From: CAKAHY01 sp963522175
GTDB taxonomy: Bacteria > Bacillota > Clostridia > Lachnospirales > Lachnospiraceae
Length of the DNA stretch: 58,353 bases
Reading direction: 5' to 3'
Assembly (NCBI GenBank): GCA_963522175.1
Contig: CAUQXC010000011.1
Coordinates: forward strand, 1 to 58,353
The notes under the pieces are model-generated. The model searched no databases, was not told the origin of the DNA, and was given only the letters and a program-made list of their open reading frames with translations. Position numbers and translations under genes: made by a program. Positions within the stretch are counted from its first letter, which is position 1. Every line of letters starts with the position of its first letter. Shown one piece after another: positions 52,020-58,353 of this stretch.

Positions 52020-53153
52020 ATGAAAAAAGTTCTTGTTTGTCTGGAAAGAGATGCTCTTGAGACAAGAGTTGCTCTTATTCCCGATGACATCAAAAAACTT
52101 TCTGCATTGGGCTTTGAATTTTTTGTAACAAAAAATTCAGGTCTGAAGTCCGGTCACACCGATGCCGAATATGAGAAGGCGGGTGCCAAGCTTGTTTCTT
52201 CCAACGAAGAGGGGTATAAAGACGCCGACATTATTCTGCGTATCTTAAAACCCGATAGTATCGAGGGCATAAAGCCGGGTACTTTACACCTGAGCTTCCT
52301 TGATCCGTTTAATGAAAAGGACTTGTTAAACAGCTTCGCACTTGCAAATGTACAGGCGGTTTCTTTGGAAATGATACCGCGTACCACTCTTGCACAAAAA
52401 ATGGATGTTCAGTCTTCACAGTCCTCATTGGCAGGTTATGTTGCCGTATTGAATGCCGCCGCAAAGCTGCCTAAGATTTTTCCTATGATGATGACTCCGT
52501 CGGGTACAATCTCACCTGCCAGAGTATTTATCATAGGTGTGGGCGTTGCGGGTCTTCAAGCTATCGCTACCGCAAAAAGACTGGGTGCAAAGATTGATGC
52601 CTTCGATACCCGACCTGTTGTTGAAGAACAGGTAAAATCTTTGGGTGCAAACTTCGTAAAGATTGATCTCGGCGATATGGGACAAACGGAGCAGGGTTAT
52701 GCAAAAGAACTTACCAAGGAACAAATTGCCATGCAACAGGAGGCACAAGCGAAGGTTTGTGAAAAATCCAATATTATAATCACAACCGCCAAGGTTTTCG
52801 GTCGTAAAGCTCCGGTTCTTATCACCAAAGAAATGTTGAATCGCATGCAAGCCGGAACCATAGTTGTCGATATGGCTGTTTCTACAGGCGGAAACGTAGT
52901 AGGCTCGAAGGCTGATGAAGACGTTGTTACCGAAAACGGTGTTACGATAATATCCGGCGATTTCCTTGAGCGTCAGGTACCGTTTGATGCTTCCAAAATG
53001 CTTTCCGGCAATATGTGCGCATTCCTGACTCACTTTTACAATAAAGAGCAGGGTGAATTGGTCGTTAATCTCGAAGATGAAATCATGCGCGGCTGCCTTT
53101 TGACAAAAGACGGCAAGATTATACACGAAAAATTCGCTGATGGAGGTAAATAA
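52020..53153 (+). CDS. pntAA: NAD(P) transhydrogenase subunit alpha, part 1
   Basis: A 377-residue soluble NAD(H)-binding domain (dI) of proton-translocating transhydrogenase. It has ETRVALIPDDIKKL near the start and the dinucleotide loop VFIIGVGVAGLQAIATAKRLGA (in pieces near 165-187). DTRPVVEEQVKSLGA and the long mobile loop with MQQEAQAKV are family traits. AAGGGGG lies ahead of the ATG. The alpha chain is split into two genes here, as in many bacteria. Confidence 0.95.
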   Translation: MKKVLVCLERDALETRVALIPDDIKKLSALGFEFFVTKNSGLKSGHTDAEYEKAGAKLVSSNEEGYKDADIILRILKPDSIEGIKPGTLHLSFLDPFNEKDLLNSFALANVQAVSLEMIPRTTLAQKMDVQSSQSSLAGYVAVLNAAAKLPKIFPMMMTPSGTISPARVFIIGVGVAGLQAIATAKRLGAKIDAFDTRPVVEEQVKSLGANFVKIDLGDMGQTEQGYAKELTKEQIAMQQEAQAKVCEKSNIIITTAKVFGRKAPVLITKEMLNRMQAGTIVVDMAVSTGGNVVGSKADEDVVTENGVTIISGDFLERQVPFDASKMLSGNMCAFLTHFYNKEQGELVVNLEDEIMRGCLLTKDGKIIHEKFADGGK

Positions 53154-53155
53154 TA

Positions 53156-53440
53156 ATGGATATTATGCTTATTTTTGTTTTCGTTATTGCCGGATATCTC
53201 GGTGTTGAATTAATCGCAAAGGTTCCGTCTCAGCTTCACACTCCCCTTATGTCGGGAACAAACGCTATTTCAGGTATAACAATAGTAGGCGCTATGACGG
53301 TTACAGCCATTAACGTTGATAATTCTTTGGGGCTTATATTGGGATTTTTAGCCATAATCTTCGCTACTATCAACGTTGTCGGCGGATACATGGTTACCGA
53401 CAGAATGCTCGGTATGTTCAAGAAGAAAGGAGACAAGTAG
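53156..53440 (+). CDS. pntAB: NAD(P) transhydrogenase subunit alpha, part 2
   Basis: A 94-residue membrane subunit with three helices (about 2-18, 33-52 and 57-78). KVPSQLHTPLMSGTNAISG is the conserved helix-loop that lines the proton channel with the beta subunit. It starts 3 bp after pntAA; the TAATAATG junction suggests coupling. Its length is normal. Confidence 0.94.
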   Translation: MDIMLIFVFVIAGYLGVELIAKVPSQLHTPLMSGTNAISGITIVGAMTVTAINVDNSLGLILGFLAIIFATINVVGGYMVTDRMLGMFKKKGDK

Positions 53441-53441
53441 T

Positions 53442-54848
53442 ATGAACAGTAATGTTATTGCCATCAGTTACATGGTCTCTTGTATATTCTTTATCAGAGG
53501 TATAAAATTACTCGGAAAAGCCGATACGGCAAGAAAAGGTAATCTGTATTCGTCTGTCGGTATGCTTATCGCCGTGGTTACTGTTTTACTTGAAAAGGGC
53601 GTTATGGCTTCATGGTCAAATAATCCCCTTCAAAACGGTTATGTATATGTCATTGTCGCAATCATCATAGGCAGTATTATAGGTGCCGTATGGTCAAAAA
53701 AGGTTGAAATGACGGGAATGCCCGAGCTTGTTGCTTTGTTTAACGGCTTCGGAGGTCTTTCTTCTTTGCTTGTTGCCCTCGCACAATATCTTAAAGAACA
53801 GGAAGTTACAGATTCTTTCACCGCAATAACCCTCGGTCTGACTATAGCCATAGGTGCAATCGCATTCACCGGTTCCGTTGTGGCATGGGGTAAATTATCC
53901 GGAAAATTATTCACCAAAAACATATCAATTCCTGCGAAAAATCTTGTAAATATGATTCTTGCCCTTGCCGGTCTTGCAGGAATAATAATGTACGCTTATT
54001 TGGATACCTCTATGGGCTTTTTCGGCATCCTTTTGGTTAGCCTGACCTACCTCATTCTCGGTATAACCATGGTCGTTTCTATAGGCGGAGGAGATATGCC
54101 CGTTATTATTTCCTTCCTTAATGCACTTTCCGGTTTAGCTGCTGCATTCGCAGGTTTTGCGATAAACAACACTGTTTTGGTCGTTTCGGGCTGTCTTGTA
54201 GGTACTTCAGGGCTTATTCTTACGCTTATTATGTGTAAGGCTATGAACCGTTCATTTTACAGTCTGCTTTTCGGCAGTTTCGGCGCTGCTTCGGCAAAGT
54301 CCAAGGCGGGCTCCGGCAAAGAACCTAAATCTATGAGTACGGAAGATGCTTACATGATACTTGAAGCCGCTCAATCCGTGGTTTTCATACCGGGCTACGG
54401 TATGGCTGTCGCACAGGCTCAACACGCTGTTAAGGAGCTTGCTCATAAGCTTGAAGAAAACGGTGCGGAAGTAAACTTCGCAATCCACCCTGTTGCCGGA
54501 CGTATGCCGGGACACATGAACGTTCTTCTTGCGGAGGCTGATATTCCTTATGAACAGCTTAAAACTTCGGATGAGATGAACCCGCAAATGTCTATGACTG
54601 ACGTTGCCATAATCATAGGTGCAAATGACGTTGTAAACCCTGCGGCTCTTGACGATGAAAGCTCTCCTATATACGGAATGCCTATTATCAATGCTTTTGA
54701 GGCAAGAACCGTCTTTGTATTAAAGCGCGGTAAAGGAACAGGCTTCTCCGGTATAGAAAACCCTCTGTTTACATACGATAACACCGTTATGATTTACGGA
54801 GATGCAAAGCAAACCATTTCCTCGCTTGTAAGCGAGTTTGACTCATAA
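53442..54848 (+). CDS. pntB: NAD(P) transhydrogenase subunit beta
   Basis: A 468-residue subunit with about nine helices (residues 1-270) and the NADP(H)-binding domain dIII (about 295-468). GYGMAVAQAQHAVKELA and IHPVAGRMPGHMNVLLAEADIPY are the NADP site signatures; GANDVVNPAA follows. The ATG at 53442 has AAAGGAG 9 nt upstream, inside the end of pntAB; the longer frame overlaps that gene. With the two alpha parts it forms a complete enzyme that uses the proton gradient to make NADPH from NADH. Confidence 0.95.
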   Translation: MNSNVIAISYMVSCIFFIRGIKLLGKADTARKGNLYSSVGMLIAVVTVLLEKGVMASWSNNPLQNGYVYVIVAIIIGSIIGAVWSKKVEMTGMPELVALFNGFGGLSSLLVALAQYLKEQEVTDSFTAITLGLTIAIGAIAFTGSVVAWGKLSGKLFTKNISIPAKNLVNMILALAGLAGIIMYAYLDTSMGFFGILLVSLTYLILGITMVVSIGGGDMPVIISFLNALSGLAAAFAGFAINNTVLVVSGCLVGTSGLILTLIMCKAMNRSFYSLLFGSFGAASAKSKAGSGKEPKSMSTEDAYMILEAAQSVVFIPGYGMAVAQAQHAVKELAHKLEENGAEVNFAIHPVAGRMPGHMNVLLAEADIPYEQLKTSDEMNPQMSMTDVAIIIGANDVVNPAALDDESSPIYGMPIINAFEARTVFVLKRGKGTGFSGIENPLFTYDNTVMIYGDAKQTISSLVSEFDS

Positions 54849-54868
54849 ATCTTCCAAACGATAAATTG

Positions 54869-54925
54869 AAGGCATCCTATGCTGCCGGATTGTGTTCCGA
54901 TTTCAAGGGATGCCTTTTTATTTTT
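54869..54925 (+). terminator. Terminator after pntB
   Basis: AAGGCATCC (54869-54877) pairs with GGATGCCTT (54908-54916), followed by TTTTATTTTT on the plus strand. It lies between convergent genes. Confidence 0.88.
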
Positions 54926-54940
54926 ATATTCTTTTAAATT

Positions 54941-56578
54941 TTACGGTATAGCCAAAGGAGCATAAAACCTTTCAACTTCTATGTCTATATTCGGGCCGTC
55001 GTCCTCATACCAGTCATAAACCGCCTTTATCTCCTCATCTTCTCCCCATTCTTCAGGACAATCCGTGATTTCCCAATCAAAGGGAACCCTGTGCATCTCC
55101 TGCTTGGATGCGATATAAAGTATTTCCTGTAAATCCTTTTTCTCTTTTTCATTAAGTGCATCGGGCTTTATCGACAGGAAAAACGGTGTTCCGCTTTCCG
55201 CCACAAGTCTTGCCCACTGCACATTTTTATCCCAAGGTATCCCTTTAAATACACCGATGCAATCCGCATCACAGTGATAGAAAACCCCATGCTCCGGGAG
55301 ACGGAATGCGAGAGTATTTACTCCCATTCTCCTTGTTCTTTCCCAAAGCTTACCGCTCGTGTCATCCCCCGTTCTGCTTATATGCATGTAGCCGGCTCCC
55401 AAGTGACCTATGGTATTACAACCTATGATAACGGCATCGTGGGCTTTTGCCGTTTCATATATAGCTTTATATAAAAGCTGTACTATCTCGGCATTTGTTT
55501 TTCCTCTGTCGTAAAAATGCCATCTCTCATCGGTATTACTTCTGACATTGGCTTCAAAACCCCATCTGCCGAATAAGTCGTAGGTCGAAAAGTCATACTT
55601 TATGAGCGTATAACCCCACGAGCAAAATCTTTCTATATCCCTTTGAATATATTCCAAAACCTTGGGATGCGAAGGGTCAAGACAGTAATTATGCTCTATT
55701 CTCCATTCTTTTCTTACCTCAACATCCTCATTGAGAAGGGGACGAAACCATATACCCGGACGTACTCCCTTCGCCATTAAATTTGATGCAAGCATTTTCA
55801 TATCCGGGAACTTGGCGTTACCCTTTTTCCAAGGACCTCCGTTATAATCATTGAGCCTATGGTGTTGCTGCCAGCAATCATCTATAACCATATACGGAGG
55901 GTTAGTAAGCCTTTTCGTAAGACTCACGATATAATCCGCATCCTTAAGTATCTCCTCCTGAGAACTTTCTCCGTAAGCATAGTACCAGTTGTTGCTGCCG
56001 TATACCGGAAAATCCGGGAAAACTCCGTTATCGCACATGACCTTACAGAACTCTCTTGCCACGGCAAATGAATCCATCTGCCTTGCCGAGGCACAAACTA
56101 TGTCGGCAAGCTTAAGCCTTCTCCCCTCAAGTCTCACACCCGTATTTCCGCAACGCACATCCAAAAACAGCGTAAGCCCCTTGGAATCCGCCTGCCAATA
56201 ACACATAGCCGCAGCTCCCGTCCTTACACCGAAGCCAAGCAATCTTTCCGAAGTTGAAGCCAGAAAATACCACGGCATATAGCGCCCGGCACTCATACCC
56301 TTCCACTCCATATCACCGTAGCTTCTCTCCCAAACGGAGCTTAAAAATTTTGAATCCTTAGGGATTTTATATTCCCATCTGAGCTTCACACATCTTAATT
56401 CATCCTTAGAGCTTACATATATGTTCCGGATATCATCCTTAAATCCTATCGCCACCTCAGTCTTACCCAGCCTCACAGGATTCGAGCCCGATATTTTCAT
56501 TACAAATTTATCTTTTTCCGTTTCTATACCAACATAATTCGGCATACCCAAGTCAAACAAATAAAACTCTTTTTCCAT
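54941..56578 (-). CDS. GH36-like alpha-galactosidase
   Basis: A 545-residue cytosolic glycoside hydrolase of the GH36/melibiase clan (GH-D). An N-terminal beta domain (to about 190) precedes a barrel with NWYYAYG and VIDDCWQQ. KYDFS gives the nucleophile Asp329, and SRTGDDTSG the acid/base at Asp405 or Asp406. It is shorter than full GH36 galactosidases (about 720), with a short C-terminus. The ATG at 56578 has GGAGG 8 nt upstream; the longer frame starts at TTG. It stands alone with no transporter beside it. The sugar could be galactose or a related residue. Confidence 0.82.
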   Translation of the reverse strand: MEKEFYLFDLGMPNYVGIETEKDKFVMKISGSNPVRLGKTEVAIGFKDDIRNIYVSSKDELRCVKLRWEYKIPKDSKFLSSVWERSYGDMEWKGMSAGRYMPWYFLASTSERLLGFGVRTGAAAMCYWQADSKGLTLFLDVRCGNTGVRLEGRRLKLADIVCASARQMDSFAVAREFCKVMCDNGVFPDFPVYGSNNWYYAYGESSQEEILKDADYIVSLTKRLTNPPYMVIDDCWQQHHRLNDYNGGPWKKGNAKFPDMKMLASNLMAKGVRPGIWFRPLLNEDVEVRKEWRIEHNYCLDPSHPKVLEYIQRDIERFCSWGYTLIKYDFSTYDLFGRWGFEANVRSNTDERWHFYDRGKTNAEIVQLLYKAIYETAKAHDAVIIGCNTIGHLGAGYMHISRTGDDTSGKLWERTRRMGVNTLAFRLPEHGVFYHCDADCIGVFKGIPWDKNVQWARLVAESGTPFFLSIKPDALNEKEKKDLQEILYIASKQEMHRVPFDWEITDCPEEWGEDEEIKAVYDWYEDDGPNIDIEVERFYAPLAIP

Positions 56579-56608
56579 AGCTCTTTCCTCCAAGCCTATA
56601 ATGTATTA

Positions 56609-56637
56609 ATTATACAATATATATCACTTCTTGTAAT
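56609..56637 (-). promoter_or_regulatory. Possible promoter of the GH36-like gene
   Basis: Minus strand ATTACA (56632-56637), 17 bp, TATAAT (56609-56614). The stretch 56638-56812 holds no gene that I can see. Confidence 0.5.
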
Positions 56638-56812
56638 TGCTTATTTATTACATATATATAAAGTACTTCTGCCTTACTTTATAACAAATGAGAATTTTCT
56701 ATAAATTATTCTCTGTAAAGTCCGATATTATGGGGATAAAACATGGTAGCGGTAAGCGGAACACATTTATTTTTACTCATTATGTTGTATAACAAATTTA
56801 TTGTTTTTTATA

Positions 56813-56842
56813 TTGACACGTCAAGAGACAAGCTCTTATATT
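56813..56842 (+). promoter_or_regulatory. Promoter upstream of the broken VWA gene
   Basis: TTGACA (56813-56818), 18 bp, TATATT (56837-56842). Confidence 0.6.
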
Positions 56843-56889
56843 ATAAGTGTAACTATTGTTCACGTTGGAGATATGGATGTCCATAATGA

Positions 56890-57878
56890 AAGAAAATTAA
56901 TTCTGCGGCAAGCATTACTCCAAATACCGGAATAGAAGTAAGTTTTGTTATAGATGAATCAAGCAGCATGTCTTATAATGATCCGGAGAAAATACGTGTT
57001 GATGTTACAAAAAAGTTCATAGATACCTTAAGAAAGCTTTTAAACTATACCCTGTTGCAGGGCAGGATTCCGATCAGAAAGAGAATGCAATGAAAATCAT
57101 AGTTCTTCTGACAGACGGACAAGGTGCGTATGATGCTAAGATGGAAGAAAAAAATCTTCTTTGTCAAGCTTAGATTCTGATTCTTTTTTTGAACTCCGTG
57201 GGTATTACGGAACCAAAATTCTTATGGATGATTATTACACTTTCTTAAAAGAAAGAAAAATCAATACCGAGGGCAGATTTAGAGAAGATTATTGGAAAAA
57301 CGACCGGGATAGGTACCGGACGACTACTGCACAAATTTCAACTCCTATGTTTTATTGAGCGATAGCGTAAGCCAAGAGGTTCACTATTTCAGAAACAACT
57401 TAAACAGGATTCCAAAAGACTTAGATGCTTTGAAAGCAAATGAAAAAACCGGGTTCTGCTTGCGGTGGGCAGTTCCTCTTACCACATGCGTCCAAGCACT
57501 TTTTCCGGTAACGGCTTATATAACCTTAAATCTATCTCAAGTGACGGAAGAAATGAAGCTGTATATGTAGGTAAATTGGGCGCCAATAATACGAATATAA
57601 ATAAGGGGAGAGCATGTACCGAGAAAACGGATCCCAAAAATATGGGAACTTATAACTTCGACGGCATGTACTATAAAACACCTCCAAATTCTATCGGAAG
57701 AGCAGGTCATGGTATTTTTGATGTTCTTCCTTACGAACTTTGGGGTAATGTTTCAAAGGATGACTTGCCGGGCGATGATGAGAAATTTGATAAAAATAGA
57801 ACTCGATATAAAGACAATAGCGATGCTATTCAAGCCCGGCAGACATTCCTAAACGATTGGAAAGGAATTAAAGAATGA
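56890..57878 (+). pseudogene. Broken VWA-domain protein gene
   Basis: Pieces of one gene in several frames. From 56890 the frame gives a VWA strand with the metal-site motif VIDESSSM (MIDAS, DxSxS). After a shift near 57055-57090 a second strand reads IIVLLTDGQG. A third piece (57161-57357) carries DSDSFFELRGYYGTKILMDDYY. The longest open part (57465-57878) is a 137-residue C-terminal module with NMGTYNFDGMYY and GHGIFDVLPYELWGN. No intact start joins the upstream promoter and RBS to the VWA frame. The last codon overlaps the next gene by ATGA. The C-terminal module could still be made if internal initiation occurs; I see no strong RBS for it. Confidence 0.7.
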
Positions 57879-58252
57879 AAAAGAAGTTTATTTTTGCTAC
57901 GGATATACTTACCTCAATTCTTTTACTGATACAGGCTCAATCCACACTTACCCTTATTTTTGAAAACTTTGAACATTTAGAAAACTATCCTTGGCTTGAT
58001 TATATTGGGCTTCATACCGTACATGGAATTGCTGAAATAATATTAGACTCCGTATTTAAAACACCTTACTTGTTTTTGATATTTATAGTATTTTGCTTTA
58101 ACATAGTCTCTATAATTTTAAAGCTAAGGGATTTACCTAAAAAAGAACTTGTTAAGGGTGCGTATAGGTACTTTATCATCTTTAATGTTGCCTTCATTAC
58201 ACTTAAGTTCTTGGGTGCATATTTCAAATGGTGCGCAATGATGGGAGTATAA
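57875..58252 (+). CDS. Small four-helix membrane protein, paralogue 2
   Basis: A 125-residue integral membrane protein with hydrophobic segments at about 8-30, 44-60, 64-86 and 97-115, and the charged RDLPKKELVKG loop before the last helix. It is related along its length to the protein at 25286-25690 and the frameshifted copy at 24982-25255. Its ATG overlaps the stop of the broken VWA gene (ATGA), so it was once translated with it. Small helix-rich membrane proteins coupled to the end of large secreted proteins are often immunity proteins, but I can only suggest this. After 58252 the last 101 bases show no gene. Confidence 0.7.
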   Translation: MKKKFIFATDILTSILLLIQAQSTLTLIFENFEHLENYPWLDYIGLHTVHGIAEIILDSVFKTPYLFLIFIVFCFNIVSIILKLRDLPKKELVKGAYRYFIIFNVAFITLKFLGAYFKWCAMMGV

Positions 58253-58353
58253 AATATAATATCACTAATACAGACGAAAAAAGGGATGTGACTTTTGGAG
58301 GCTGTGTGAATCAAAGTCTGTAAATTCCAACTTTCGGACTTCTATGATAAGTA

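Noticed and set aside
52512..53126. 204-codon minus-strand open frame inside pntAA.
   Set aside because: Antisense shadow of a strongly conserved gene.
53376..53441. Longer N-terminus for pntB.
   Set aside because: It lies inside pntAB; the ATG at 53442 has AAAGGAG at good spacing and begins the usual first helix.
1..58353. CRISPR arrays, tRNA or rRNA genes, known riboswitches, prophage genes.
   Set aside because: None was recognised by eye on either strand; no regular spaced repeats, cloverleaf-like sequences or phage structural genes were seen.

Overview
The window reads as chromosome of a low-GC, AT-rich Firmicute of class Clostridia, most likely a Lachnospiraceae-type anaerobe. Reasons: strong GGAGG ribosome binding sites throughout, sigma-A promoters with 17-bp spacers, LacI-controlled sugar ABC operons, lipoprotein binding proteins, NlpC/P60 and choline-binding-type wall proteins, and TolC-like proteins beside an RND pump in an apparently monoderm genome. 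A closer genus call (for example an oral Lachnoanaerobaculum-like organism) is a guess. No rRNA, tRNA, CRISPR or phage module was seen.

Layout. (1) 120-9766, minus strand: alpha-glucoside operon lacI - binding protein - two permeases - GH65 phosphorylase - beta-phosphoglucomutase - GH31 glucosidase, with a promoter and LacI-type operator at 9797-9848. (2) 10124-13990: a Mn-type superoxide dismutase, then decayed IS1380-family sequence with a 115-bp direct repeat (11829-11943 and 13812-13926) bracketing two passenger genes. (3) 13994-24844, minus strand: a 37-residue membrane peptide gene, then an eight-gene operon (ribose-type ABC transporter, MtnK, MtnA, FucU/RbsD mutarotase, DhaK-like, DhaL-like), its LacI regulator and a ribokinase. 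This is the most unusual metabolic unit: a methylthioribose/5-deoxyribose-like kinase and isomerase joined to a divergent dihydroxyacetone-kinase pair, with no aldolase or dehydratase nearby. (4) 24982-27773: small membrane proteins (one a frameshifted copy) and two NlpC/P60 hydrolases. (5) 27951-35255, minus strand: a biosynthetic operon leuB-ilvD-ilvB-serC-serA-DUF1700. (6) 35513-38212: a choline-binding-type surface protein and RNase Y. (7) 38305-45552, minus strand: TetR - membrane fusion protein - RND pump - two TolC-like proteins, behind a promoter with two 13-bp operators. (8) 45742-50255, minus strand: accessory genes (Cys-rich protein, truncated GDPD-like protein, flavodoxin-ferredoxin, MerR/TipAS, DUF421, GNAT). 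(9) 50479-54848, plus strand: MATE exporter and the three-gene proton-translocating transhydrogenase pntAA-pntAB-pntB. (10) 54941-58252: a GH36-like galactosidase, then a broken VWA-domain gene whose last codons overlap a small four-helix membrane protein. That protein is paralogous to the pair at 24982-25690, an arrangement that recalls toxin/immunity pairs.

Many track-style start sites were moved downstream to the ATG or GTG that has a proper ribosome binding site; those choices are explained per gene. Function calls rest on motif recognition by eye; no database search was run.
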